A stretch of 64,000 nt of DNA from Anastrepha obliqua (GCF_027943255.1 NC_072893.1:57134001-57198000), one strand, 5' to 3'. Counted from the first letter of the stretch, positions 10,514 through 21,379 are shown. The notes: generated from the letters alone by a model not told the origin. Program-made: numbers and translations.

Positions 10514-11690
10514 ACTGTCTATAACATGAACGCTTCAATTTAAAAAAACGCCTGCTGAGTTAAATACCTTCTTTCGTATCTTAAATATAGATTTCTTCTT
10601 TAATATTAATAATATTTAATATTTTATCTTTAAGTGCTGTTACACTCATAGTAATTTAACCTTAAACATTTTTATTAGTTTGTAATGATATCTATATATC
10701 TCTTTGACTAAAAAAATAAATGGGTAAATAATATACCTAGATAAATCATCACATTGTAATTAATAAATCATCAAATAAATAATTCTCTAAACAATGCGAC
10801 GTGATTCGTTTTTGAAAAAAAGAGAGTATGACCGCTATAGGGAGCGATTGTGTATGGAATTTTTTTTTATTTAAAAAAATGTTTAAGTTTATTTAAATTA
10901 AATGCTACCCTTATGAAAGTTACAAAAATTAAATATTACCTTCTGTGGATAACATTTTTAAGTGCGCACAGTCTAATCAAATTTGTTAAAATAAACGCAG
11001 TTTTACACGGCTATAAATAACGGCGTGCATCAAAAATTTTAAGTTTTATGGTTGTAATTTGTTTTTAACTGCGTATTGCTTTAGTAAATAATGAAAATCT
11101 TAATGATAATAACATTTTAAATAATAAATAATAAAAACCGGCAAAGCTTATCAACCACAATGCAAGCTCGTCACTGAAAGTCAGTTGATGTCGAAAAATA
11201 TTATAAAATATACCAACGGCACCAAATAGCGTCATAAGTTAGCTTAAATAGTCATGAAAATGGTTTGAAATCAATTTAAATAGTAACAGCACCAAGTGTG
11301 ATTACAAGTGTATGTATGTACATATGTTTTGGGAAATTCAAATCAAAATAATATTATATAATATAATATTTTTTCAAAAATTTATCGTGATTGAGGCCCT
11401 TCTGAATGTGAGAACTTGCATATACAAGTACATAATATGTTCTGGGATAGCAAGCCAACTTTTCGCAGTTCTGCCAAAAGTGACTTAAAAAAATTTTGCT
11501 CCACCCTAATGACCATATCTAGTACTATTCGAAGCATATTCTTGGAAATGATTTAAATTCATGTTTCTCATTGCGTACTCTTGGATTTTTCTATAAGCTA
11601 ATATATCCCCAAAAACTGTCTAACCTTTAAACGAGGCCAATATTTCCAAGCGCAAAATCTTAAATAGACGCTGTTGTAAATTTTTGAATA
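10514..11690. other. No gene recognised; very AT-rich
   Basis: Contains TA/AAT-rich tracts (for example near 11349-11370) and no motif-bearing open frame. Probably noncoding host DNA or unrecognisable repeat. Confidence 0.5.
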
Positions 11691-11956
11691 TACCTTCTAC
11701 TCAAATATGAACGAGACGTTATCAATAAAACGGTCCGCGGATGACATATGGCAAAAATAAATTTTTTGTTTTTTGGTAGGACTGTTATAAGTTTACATGG
11801 CAAATTTCAGCGTGATATGTCACATAGTTTGTTTTCTGTGCTACTGTAAACAAGTCAAGCTCGAGTGTGTTCTTCGAATTCCCTTCTATGACTTCAATTG
11901 TCTCAAAATGTTTTCCACGGAGCGGCAACTTGAGCTTGGGAAACAGGAAAAAGTTT
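11691..11956 (-). mobile_element. Truncated end of the long-TIR mariner derivative
   Basis: Nearly identical to 17101-17366, starting with TACCTTCTACTCAAATATG. It covers the whole 190-bp terminal repeat plus the first codons inside it (minus-strand FFLFPKLKLPLRGKHFETIE). It breaks off after GGAAACAGGAAAAAGT and abuts the RTE relic. The junction between terminal repeat and coding part is the same as in the larger copy, so that rearranged structure existed before these copies spread. Confidence 0.88.
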
Positions 11957-12532
11957 GAAATCCAACGTAGAATCTCTCTTGCCAACAAGTGCTACTTTGG
12001 ACTAAGTAGGTAATTGAGTAGTAAAGTCCTCTCTCGACGAACAAACCTAACACTCTACAAGACTCTCATCATTCCTGTCCTAACGAGTGGCGCAGAAGCT
12101 TAGACGATGACAACATCCGATGAAGCGACGCTAGGAATGTTTGAGAGAAAGATTCTGCGTAAGATTTTTGGACCTGTGCACGTTGGCAACAGCGAATATC
12201 GCAGACGATGGAACGACGAGCTGTATGAGCTTTACGACGACATAGACATAGCGCAGCGATAAAGATCCAGCAGCTACGTTGGCTGGGTCATGTCGTCCGA
12301 ATGGATACAAACGCTCCGGCCTTGAAAGTATTCGATGCGGTACCAGCTGGTGGTAGCAGAGGAAGAGGAAGGCCTCCTCTGCGTTGGAAAGATCAGGTGG
12401 AGAAGGACTTGGCTTCACTTGGTGTGTCCAACTGGCGCCGGTTAGCACGAGAAAGAAACGACTGGCGCGCTTTGTTAAACTCGGCCAAAATCGCGTAAGC
12501 GGTTATAGCGCCAATTAAGAAGAAGAAGAAGA
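11957..12532 (+). pseudogene. RTE/BovB-type LINE pol C-terminus and 3' end
   Basis: The translation reads TNLTLYKTLIIPVLTSGAEA, then FERKILRKIFGP. It goes on through QLRWLGHVVRMDTNAPALKV, then GRGRPPLRWKDQVEKDL and SNWRRLARERNDWRALL, ending at the stop at 12496-12498. This is the conserved C-terminal part of RTE-clade pol proteins. Two in-frame stops lie in the region. A short 3' part ends with GCGCCAATTA and an AAG trinucleotide tail at 12521-12532, typical of this group. The 5' side is replaced by the mariner-derivative end. The minus-strand RTE relic at 19495 carries the same protein region. Confidence 0.85.
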
Positions 12533-12779
12533 GGATGTATTTAAATCAAATAGGAACGTAAACTCTCGTAATCTTCAAGAATGGACAGCAAAAACAACAC
12601 CACTACTGGTTAAGTATGAACTGTCATTTCCATATAGAATATGTACATATTTGACTTCAGCTACGTAGGACTACGAAACTAAAAATTTGACATTTAAGCC
12701 ACATATGAATTAAAGGTTTCCATATCTATTTCCCTGCAGGTAGTACAAGCCAATTGAAAACTTCTAGCTTGTATGAGAA

Positions 12780-12875
12780 AGAGGGTTAAGTTACATGACA
12801 GCCCATGCAAGGGCACACTTGGACGAGAAACACAAATTTCATACCTTATGGTACTATTGAGGGTATAAAAGAGAA
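12780..12875 (+). repeat. Dispersed repeat related to the one at 13461
   Basis: GACAGCCCATGCAAGGGCAC is followed by ACTTGGACGAGAAACAC and a block ending in GGTACTATTGAGGG. The copy at 13461 has the same blocks after its GGTTA array (GCACACTTGGACGAAGAAGG, then TGATACCATTG). Function unknown. The rest of 12533-13460 shows no gene; an open frame of 92 codons at 13071-13349 has no recognisable features. Confidence 0.55.
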
Positions 12876-13460
12876 AAAAAGGTGTGGGTTGTGGAGAAGA
12901 CTGGATTCCATTGACCGCAGCTACTTACTTTATTTGGCTACAGATTTCATTTAATTTTCATTTTAGATTAATAATAATAATAACAACCCATAACGAAATT
13001 CTCTCGGATTAATTTCTGAATAATGCAAAATTATAAATTGTTTTACAACGATGAGTAATTATAAAAATGCATGTGGTATGAGTATACATCTGAAACAAAT
13101 GTTACGGTAAGCCATGCGCGATTACGACGCCAGCGTCATTTAATCTGCTTAATATTTCCTTACCGCAACAAACCGCCGTACAGGCGGCTAAACTTCGAAA
13201 ACGTTAAACTTATTCAAAGAAGCATTTCAAGGAATACCCGTCGCACTAATGGAAGTAATAAAAGCGTTTTCCCGCATACTTTTGTTGGGGGAAAAAATTT
13301 GTATAATAATTTTAAGAAATTATATTTTTTTTTATTTTTTTTATATTAGTTACACTTAAATCGAACAAAAGTGTAGGAATTTAGTACACTTATTTCGATT
13401 GCTAGCAGAATATTTGAAAATAAATGGGTTATATACCTTAAGAGAGCGTGATACCGACAA

Positions 13461-13560
13461 ACAAATGGTTAGGTTAGGTTAGGTTAGTATGGTTGCCCAG
13501 GGAGTGAGCACACTTGGACGAAGAAGGATTCGTCTTTTGTGATACCATTGTCAAGGAAGT
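13461..13560 (+). repeat. Interstitial (GGTTA)4 array with dispersed-repeat flank
   Basis: Positions 13467-13487 hold about four GGTTA units, which is the insect telomere unit TTAGG in another phase. The array is followed by GCCCAGGGAGTGAGCACACT and TGGACGA, shared with the repeat at 12780. The array therefore seems to be the edge of a dispersed repeat rather than a telomere relic. Confidence 0.65.
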
Positions 13561-15060
13561 GAGGAGAGGGGAAGGATCGATGAGGTGCAGGGAGAGGGCG
13601 GGGAGAGGTGGTGATGGAAAGGTTAGGAGCGTGCGGATTATGAACGATGACCATGACTATGACAAATGAGTTTTTCGTAATTTCGTACATCTCTTGTCAG
13701 GAAATTGATAAAGTATGACGATGAAAAAAGTAATAAAGAACAAATAACATATTACTTATTTATCAATCTATCACCATTATACTCGTAACAGTTTGGTACT
13801 GAACGAAGCACAAACCATGCAAATCTAGTAACAAAAATTATCAACGCAGTATGGAAAGGAGAGTAGAACTAACAAAGGCAGTATGAGCTTTAAAGACGTT
13901 TCTAATATGACTTTAAACCCAAAGCATTTTCAAATGGAAGAAAAGTAGTAAAATTCTGTTTAAAATTCTCGTTCATTTATTATAATAGTTTCGTATGATG
14001 TATCGATTATTGCGAAGCAGGGCTTGGTTTATAACTATCAGTCTACATTAATTAATTTTTTTTAATTTTTCGATCACGGGATATTCGGGATCCTTTTACT
14101 ATAACCCGGGAATTTAAATATTCTTTATTATGCAGCAACTTCACTCGAAAAATTGCATCAATATTGTAGAAGATTAATAAATAATAATTAAATAATACAT
14201 TTTTTTTTTTTTAATTTGAATTGAAAATAATTTCATTAGTAAGAAATCAAGAGAGAATAGTTAAATTTATATGCATTTTACAATTTCTTAGCCTGTGTAT
14301 AACTGATAAAGTAGCTTATGGTATGTTGAAAAAAATTCGATTAAAAAATACGAGAAAGTAAACAAATGCACTTACTTATATTTTGTGGTTGACAGAAGTT
14401 CATATATTTAATTAATTCCGCTCAATTCAAATGGAATAAGTAGGAAGTTGTTGGCTTTAAGGCAGATTTATTTAGTTTAAAATATATTACAAAATCAATC
14501 ATAATCAGCGCAACTTTTTAAAACAGAAGCATTCGTATATATGCACTACATTTCATACTAAAAATAAAACCAAAACAAGTGAAGTTGAAGATTCCGTGAC
14601 AAATTTGAAGTATAGTTTATGCTTTCACACTAAAATGTATCTATGAAAATTACTAAAAATTCGCTCCTCACGCTTTCAATAATTCACAACAGAGAAACAT
14701 GATTTTTGACAATGCAGGGAAGGATGACCAAAGCTCAGCAAGCAACAATCGGTATTTTAAAATTATTCATCAGTATTGTAAATTTAAATTTTCTTCAAGT
14801 TTTGAATTAATCGCAAGGATTCTGTACTTGGCCACAGTGCCCCGCCTCATCGGTCGTTGCGATAAATAAAATGAATCAGCCTATAGTTCACTGGCTGCAG
14901 CTAACATTGCTGCTTTCAATGTAAAGCGAAAATAAAGAAAAATGTGATTAAAGTTAAATTTCATGTGATTTCATAACCACAAATTGTTTAGTCAACGTAT
15001 TTTAGCAGCGGTGCTCAACAATATTCTAAAGAGCGTTGTAAAACAATGACTAAGGGTTAG
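13561..15060. other. No gene recognised upstream of the small secreted-peptide gene
   Basis: A purine-rich patch lies near 13561-13625, and the remainder is AT-rich. The last few hundred bases before 15069 would hold the upstream regulatory region of the peptide gene; I cannot name any specific binding site there. Confidence 0.45.
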
Positions 15061-15068
15061 AGACCGCC

Positions 15069-15105
15069 TATATAAGGCAATCCTTACTAACTTCATTGTA
15101 TCAGT
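15069..15105 (+). promoter_or_regulatory. Core promoter: TATA box plus arthropod initiator
   Basis: TATATAAG at 15069-15076 is followed at 15101-15105 by TCAGT, the arthropod initiator consensus. The TATAAG core starts 32 bases before the initiator A at 15103, the spacing expected for a fly RNA polymerase II TATA/Inr promoter. It predicts a 5' leader of about 44 bases before the ATG at 15147. Confidence 0.75.
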
Positions 15106-15146
15106 CAATTTTACACATCCATTGCTTTCAATTGATTTAAGTGAGA

Positions 15147-15389
15147 ATGAAATTGGCAATCTTTCTTATTTTCGTAGTCTGCATTACAGCAAGCCGCAGT
15201 AGATTGATCGGCATGGAGTACTATCCTCTCGAAATAAGGCCCCATTCGGTAAATCGATCTTTCCTGGGTCGCACGATGCCTCTAGCAACATACACAGATA
15301 AGAGAAACCAAGATATTTTACGAACCGATCCCTTATTACGAATTTTTAAAGCATTAGAAGAAAGAACGAATACAAAAAAATTATTGTAG
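15147..15389 (+). CDS. Small secreted peptide precursor, 80 residues, family not recognised
   Basis: I chose the ATG at 15147 rather than the in-frame GTG at 15141, because it is the first ATG after the promoter and directly begins a signal peptide. Residues 1-16 (MKLAIFLIFVVCITAS) are a textbook hydrophobic secretion signal, with likely cleavage around residues 16-18. The mature part has no Cys. It contains a Tyr/Pro segment (EYYPLEIRP), a dibasic KR at 52-53 that could be a prohormone cleavage site, and a Leu-rich, probably helical end (DPLLRIFKALEER) followed by KK at 77-78. The single exon is framed by a TATA/initiator promoter and an AATAAA 42 bases after the stop. The product could be a neuropeptide, male accessory gland peptide or host-defence peptide; I do not recognise it. 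It is the only host-like gene in the window. Confidence 0.7.
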   Translation: MKLAIFLIFVVCITASRSRLIGMEYYPLEIRPHSVNRSFLGRTMPLATYTDKRNQDILRTDPLLRIFKALEERTNTKKLL

Positions 15390-15430
15390 TTTCACTAAAA
15401 ATTGTACATTGATGTGCAAATATACATACA

Positions 15431-15436
15431 AATAAA
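15431..15436 (+). terminator. Poly(A) signal AATAAA of the peptide gene
   Basis: Canonical AATAAA lies 42 bases beyond the TAG stop, giving a predicted transcript of only about 350 bases. This fits a compact secreted-peptide gene. Confidence 0.65.
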
Positions 15437-15674
15437 TCAAATTGCTATTGAGCGAATATATTTATTTGATTCTCATTGTATTGAATCTTTTAGCCTTCTC
15501 AAGGAGTTCTTGGTAGTAATTTGGAAGTGCTTTTTTGTTTTTCGGGGAGCTCATTGAGTGGCAATGCATTGGAAAAACGAACTTATTCCCTAGCTGGTTG
15601 TTTATTTCCGTTATACGAGTAAAACATGGTGCGTATGCTCTGAAAGTGAGTACTCTCACGATAAAACTATTGGT

Positions 15675-16532
15675 CTAGGCGCACAAACAGTCTTAGACTT
15701 GCTTGCCAACGTATCTGACCCTGAGTGCCACATCATTTTCTTTGATAACTTTTTCTCTTCATACCATCTAATGTGCCTTCTGAACGAACGTCGATTTTTT
15801 GCAACTGGTACTATACGCAAAAATAGAATCGACGATTCTCGTTTGAGAAATTGAAAAAAAGAAATACGAGGAACATTTGACCAACTACTTGATCATCAGC
15901 AAGAAATAGTGACTGTTCGGTGGAATGATAATGCTGTAGTCAATGTTATAACTAATAACTCCGGAGTCAATCCAATTATTAGCACTAAAAGATATTGTCG
16001 GAAGAAAAAACAAATTATCACTATCCCGCAGCCAAAAGTTATTCAAAAGTATAATCATGGCATGGGTGGTGTGGATCTCCATGATAATGCGGTGGCAAAT
16101 TATAGAATATGTATGAGAGGAAAAGAATGGTGGTGGCCAATATGGACAAATGCTCTTGGTAACGCAATGGTCAATGCATGGAAACTTCATTGTATGATGG
16201 CAAAAATTGAAAAGATAAAATCACTGTCACAAATTGATTTTCGTTCCAAAGTCACAACTGAATTATTGAATTACGACAAGGACGAGGACGAGTATGAAAA
16301 CAAATATGGAGATGAAGGTCCATCGAACCTTCCTCGGATCAATGAAAGGGTACACGCCGTCATGAGAAGCATTGAAAACAAATTTCGGCGGTGTAAATTT
16401 TGCAAGAAACATATTATTTTTACTTGCAAAAAATGCAATATTCATTTACATAGTAAATGTTTTGATGATTATCATAAAAATTTGTCAGCTGAGTTTTCTA
16501 TCAATAAAACAACAAAAAATGTTTGTATTTGA
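15675..16532 (+). pseudogene. piggyBac-type transposase, C-terminal half, one stop
   Basis: A single frame of 286 codons including the end codon, interrupted once by TGA at 15852-15854. It begins in the catalytic domain: CHIIFFDNFFSSYHL contains the second catalytic Asp, and ATGTIRKNRI follows. Then YNHGMGGVDLHDNAVANYR contains the third acidic position, with WWWPIWTNALGNAMVNAW after it. A cysteine-rich C-terminal domain follows (CKFCKKH, CKKCNIHLHSKCF), as in piggyBac-derived proteins. The N-terminal half with the first catalytic Asp is missing. No convincing TTAA-flanked terminus was identified on either side. A small hairpin (GGTCGATTTTTCGACC) follows at 16621-16636. The 5' break lies about 240 bp downstream of the peptide gene's poly(A) signal. 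Confidence 0.9.
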
Positions 16533-16735
16533 ATTAAAATGAAATAAGTTGACTTCGTGTACTAAATTTTTTCATAAATGTTGTATTTTTTTTAAATATA
16601 TTTGACGGTTTTTGGCCAGCGGTCGATTTTTCGACCAGTCCGTATCTAAAATACCGATGGTCAGAATTTTTTTTTTTTTAATTTTTCTTGATTATGGTCC
16701 TATAAGCACTGACTAAAAAGGAAATGGAAAAATTA

Positions 16736-17090
16736 TGTCGAATTCTTGTAGCGGCCGAAGATGGGTTAACAGCAGAAGAGCGTAAAGGCGTAAGAAGGAA
16801 ATACCGGGGAGCATAAATGCGTGGCAAAATCGCTGGTACCTAGCAACAAAAGGGTGGTGGACTCATAAAAACATCAGAAGCGTCCAGGCATGGGTTGAGA
16901 GCAGACATGGTGACACGGAATACTACCTGACATAGTTCTTGACGTGACATGGATGCTACATCTTCTTCTCCTGCCCGAGATTCGCACCTAAAAGAACGTT
17001 GATCGAAGAAATGATAAAATAGAGAATACAGGAACTGCGGAAAAAAGAATGGGAACGCAGAAAACAAACAAGTAATGAAGGGTAGACAAA
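16736..17090 (+). pseudogene. R1-like LINE pol C-terminal scrap
   Basis: In one frame the sequence reads KGWWTHKNIRSVQAWVESRH and then GDTEYYLT, followed by FLT and HGC separated by stops, then FFSCPRFAPKRT. In R1-type pols the stretch RWT..L...W..RRHGEV.Y.LTQFLTGHGCF precedes the last CysHis motif. Several stops and an internal deletion are present. Orientation is opposite to the R1 relic at 6985. It ends against the mariner derivative at 17101. Confidence 0.68.
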
Positions 17091-17100
17091 GACAGACAAA

Positions 17101-17988
17101 TACCTTCTGCTCAAATATGAACGAGACGTTATCAATAAAACGGTCCGCGGATAAAATATGGCAAAAATAAATTTTTTGTTTTTTGGTAGGACTGTTATAA
17201 GCTTACATGGCAAATTTCAGCGCGATATGTCACATAGTTTGTTTTCTGTGCTACTGTAAACAAGTCAAGCTCGAGTGTGTTCTTTGAATTCTCTTTTATG
17301 ACTTCAATTGTCTCAAAATGTTTTCCACGGAGCGGCAACTTGAGCTTGGGAAACAGGAAAAAGTCACATGGAGCCATATCAGGCGAATACGGTGCTTGCG
17401 GAGCGATATTAACATTATTTTTGTTCAAGTAATCGCGAACAAGACGTGATGTGTGAGCTGGTGCATTATCGTGATGCAAGAACCATGACTTGTTGTCCCA
17501 CAACTCCTTCCTCGCGCAAACGCTTTAAAACGTCTAAATAATATTCAGCGTTAACCGATCGGCCTTGCGGAAGGAACTCCGAGTGCACCACACCTTCGTA
17601 ATCGAAAAAACAGTCAGCATAACCTTAATTTTTGAGCGACTTTGGCGTGGTTTTTTGGGTTGATGTACGGCCCTCTTTGAACGATTTGTACCACTGGAAA
17701 ACACGTGCACGTGATAGAGCAGAGTCCCCATAGGTTGTCTGCAACATTTTTAAGGCATTTCAAACAAATTCTTTGTTCAACTTGAATTTCCATCGTTAAA
17801 TTCGAAGAACACACTCGAGCTTGACTTGTTTACAGTAGCACAGAAAACAAACTATGTGACATATCACGCTGAAATTTGCCATGTAAGCTTATAACAGTCC
17901 TACCAAAAAACAAAAAATTTATTTTTGCCATATGTCATCCGCGGACCGTTTTATTGATAACGTCTCGTTCATATTTGTGTAGAAGGTA
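17101..17988 (-). mobile_element. Mariner derivative with 190-bp terminal inverted repeats
   Basis: Flanking TA dinucleotides are at 17101-17102 and 17987-17988. Bases 17101-17290 and 17799-17988 are inverted copies with about six mismatches by eye, starting TACCTTCT and including GAACGAGACGTTATCAATAA. Classical mariners have terminal repeats of about 30 bp. The right-hand repeat ends just outside the transposase start codon. The left-hand repeat replaces the expected end of the transposase gene. The element looks like one whose native 3' end was exchanged for an inverted copy of its 5' end. The fragment at 11691 shares this structure. Confidence 0.9.
17195..17793 (-). pseudogene. Mariner transposase remnant inside the long-TIR element
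   Basis: The start codon at 17793 begins MEIQVEQRICLKCLKN, the first HTH helix of a mariner transposase. Frameshifted pieces then give ALSRARVFQWYKSFKEGR, followed directly by KKPRQSRSKIKVMLTVF, so the second HTH and the first catalytic Asp are deleted. Next come VVHSEFLPQGRSVNAEYYLD and the second catalytic Asp in FLHHDNAPAHTS. The third is in SPDMAPCDFFLF, with 34 residues between. After KHFETIEVIKENSKN the coding sequence runs into the terminal repeat and gains an unrelated tail, stopping at 17195. Roughly the last 50 residues of a normal transposase are missing. It is inactive on several counts. Confidence 0.88.
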
Positions 17989-19494
17989 GGTTTATTTGTA
18001 GGCTTAAGTAATATTAAGAAGCAAATATGAAAAGAGATAAAGTCAATATTGAAAGTTTTGGTATATAAATAGTTTTTAAGGCGAAATAGTTCGCTGCAGT
18101 TTAAGACTTTCACAGTTTTTTGGGAGTAAATATGCTTATTAAAACAATATTTTCTTAAATCTAATTTTTTGAATCAAAAGGCAACACTTTTTGAGTCACT
18201 TTTGAAAAACAATGACCTCTAAATTTTTTTCTTATTTTTTCATTAATAGCTGAAACTCCGTAATTCCTGAGAATTTCATAGTGGGGAGTGGGGTTCCCAT
18301 TATAATATAGTATAATATAATACAATATAATAACAAGATTAATTATTTGTTTTTTGAAAAACTTTCCTTTATTTCTTATTATACTTAAACCTTCAAATAA
18401 ACCAATTTTTGGAAACTTATAATGTCTTGGATTATCTCTTAAATCAAATACTGGGATCACTTGGATAATGACTAGCTCCTAAACAATCGGACTTGAATGG
18501 TTCTACCAAGGAATTTTAGGTTTCGCTAAGGAGTCTGAAGTCACCTTAAATACTGGGTGTTAGAGACATGATGTCGAGAGGCTGTTAATATTAAAATAGC
18601 GGCCGTTATTAATTTAATTTTTGTATAATACTTATCTGACAGATATGCCTGAATTTTTCCTCAGGATTAGAAAATACTTGAAAACTATAAGTAAGCTCTT
18701 TCCAATAGCGCTAGGAAACCTTTTTTCACACAAAGCCATTGAGATTGAATTTAATTGAATAAATGAATAAATAAGGGCGAGAAAATCTCTTCACATTTCT
18801 CAATAGCAACACACTGCCACCTCTCAAATCGACATATGTGAAACGTAAAAAGCGGTTCCACTCATTTCTTTATTATTATATTTATTGCCTTTGTGTGAGT
18901 ATTCCACAAAAATTTTCCACCAACTGAGACTTTACGCATAAGTTGGCACGTAAGTAATACGCTTTCCCTTTCATCATTTATTGCTTTTCCTTTTTTGTGC
19001 GTTCTTAACTTTTGCTATACTACTACGAGTATTGCGTGCTAAGGTTCGCTTACGACATAAATATTAAGTCTAGTAAGTGGCAATGAATAAGCCATAAATC
19101 CATTGCAAATAGAAAATTGATTGATGTTTCTTTGATGGTGGCTTTGTCTGTAGATTTGTTTACGAAAAGGGCACTTTTAATGCCAAAAGCACGTACTCAT
19201 CCACATATATGTATATATTATCATATATACATATATATACAAATATTACAAGTTCGTGCATTTTTCTGTTTGTCTGCTTACTGTAAAATAGGCGCGTAAG
19301 TCCTTTACACACATGTGAGCGGCAGCATGAAACTCCATGGCAGGTAAAGGACGCACGCAAATTTGCAAGGTTAGCAAGAGGTGTACCGTGCAGTTGATAA
19401 AGAAAGCAAACAAAACTAAAACTTATAAATATAAACGTACGTACTTCTAATTTGAGTACAAAGCTTGCTTGTTTGCTTATATGGCCTGATCAAG
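17989..19494. other. No gene recognised
   Basis: AT-rich DNA. A TATAATATAG-type tract lies near 18299-18331 and TATATG tracts near 19203-19240. No transposon ends or protein motifs were found. Confidence 0.5.
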
Positions 19495-21130
19495 GATCAC
19501 AACCCGTTACCGGATTAAGGCCAAGTGCAAAAAGTCTCGCCAAGCGTCTCTGCTTTGCGCGCGCTTTCTCCAATTTATGACACCAAGCGATGATAGGGTT
19601 GCCTCAAGTTGATCCTTCCATTGGAGACATGACCTTCCCTCCATCGTGGTCCTATAACTTGCCATTGGAGCTGGCGCTTCTGCATCCATACGTTCGACGT
19701 GACCGAGCCAGTGCAAGCGTTGAATATTGATGCGCTTAACTATGTCCCCCTCGTCGTAGAGCTCATACAGCTCGTAGTTCATTCAGCGGTAGTAGTTATC
19801 ACCAACACGAAGAGGACCGAAGATTTTCCGAATAATCTTTCTCTCGAATATCTCAAGAGCTGTTCCATCAGTCTGCGACACGACCCATGCATCAGTGCCA
19901 TAGAGTAGCACGGGCAAAATGAGCGTCTTGTAGAGTGTTAGCTTTGTCGCACGAGAGAGGTCTGTGCAAAGCTTTTGCTTACTGAGACCACAGGAACACC
20001 TATCTCCAGGCTAACATCGTTTGTTGTTGTGACGGCGGTGCGAAGATAAATAAGATAAAACGTCGTATACCTTTCCTAGTGGACAGCATATGCTTCGTCT
20101 GCCCTAGTTAACCGCTAGACCCACTCTATTTGACTCTATTTCGGTAGCGGAAAATGCTGCGGTAACCTCTGCTTATGATGTCAATGCCATCAACATGAAA
20201 TAGTGTCATTTCGATGAACACCGGCTCTCCACAGTACCCCTTACATGAGAAAGTTGGTATTGAATGGTTCGGAGAGGACACTCCTACCTCGACAGAGATG
20301 GATATGTTGCTCAATATCATTTTGCAAATTCGGATCAGTTTTGCGGGAATACCGAAGTCAGACATTTTGGCATATAGGCGATCCCTTATCGAGCTATCGA
20401 AAGCAGCCTTATAATCGGCAAAGAGATGTTGCGTTATGTGGTTATCTTTTCCATGGACTTTTTTCCAGAATTTGGTGTAGTGGTAGTAGTAAAACCACAC
20501 TGATAAGGTCCAATCAGTAAGCTGGCATTTGGTTTTAGTCTTTCACACAATACGCTCGATAGAACCTTATATTAGATATTACTGATCCTCCGGTAGTAGG
20601 AGCATATAATATAGTAGGTCACCTTTCTTCAACACAGGACAAAGTACTCCCTGAGATTCCAATCATTGGAGAATCTTTCTTCTAGCCATATTTTACTAAT
20701 AAGCTGATCCATGCAGCCAATCAGCCCATTGCCGCCGGCCTTGAACAGTTCTGCTGGGAGTCCATCTGCTCCGGTTCTTCAGTCGCTGGATAGCGACACT
20801 GACCTCATCATAGCTAGGTGGGGGAATATCCACCCCGTCGTCTTCAATATGTGGTACCGGATTCATTTCCCTAGCGGCAGTATTGGTAGCACTATCACCA
20901 GCCAGCAATTTAGAGAAATGTTCTCTCCATAATCTCTGTATCAGCTTCGTATTATTAACCAAATTTCCATTTTCATCTTTATAAGAAGATTATCTGGGCT
21001 TGTAACCTTCGGTCAGATGCTTGACTTGCTGATAAAATTTTTTGGCATCATTCCTGCCCAGGTATACTTCGAGTACATCTAGCTCACGCCTTTCTTACTC
21101 GCCTTTTTTTTCGTCTGAGTACAAGCCGTT
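19495..21130 (-). pseudogene. RTE/BovB-type LINE pol, heavily degraded
   Basis: On the minus strand, in order: a charged pre-RT linker (RRELDVLEVYLGRNDAKKFY), NTKLIQRLWREHFSKLLAGD, and PPPSYDEVSVAIQRLKN. RT pieces follow: QHLFADYKAAFDSSIRDRLY with the first catalytic Asp, and GIPAKLIRICKMILSN. A deleted stretch follows, in which the second catalytic motif has become HVDGIDIISR instead of YADDIDIIGR. The tail reads NLTLYKTLILPVLLYGTDAW or similar, FERKIIRKIFGPLRVG, and LHWLGHVERMDAEAPAPM, ending SRDAWRDFLHLA. Many frameshifts and stops. It represents the same protein region as the relic at 11957, which is in the opposite orientation, and extends further 5'. Confidence 0.85.
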
Positions 21131-21379
21131 ATTATTAAATAAAAACATGAAAGCTCAGTTATCTTTATCCCTGAATTCATTGTAGGATTCTATGGAAAAC
21201 TTATCACTGAATTCGAATGGCATACGTTGGAAATTCGTAAAGTTGCAGCACTGTTTTATTCAAAGATGTGTGCTCGTTATCGGATCGTAGTTTTAAGATG
21301 AAGTTCAGAGGAAATAGCCACTTTTATTTTACTAATTCATAAAAAAATAAAGTAAATTAGTAAAATTCTAGTATTAAAT

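Noticed and set aside
13467..13487. A relic telomere (TTAGG)n
   Set aside because: Only about four units, and the flank matches a dispersed repeat 680 bases upstream, so a repeat edge is more likely.
15462..15659. Minus-strand 65-codon open frame between the peptide gene and the piggyBac relic
   Set aside because: No promoter, start context or recognised domain; could be an unknown repeat fragment, not supportable as a gene.
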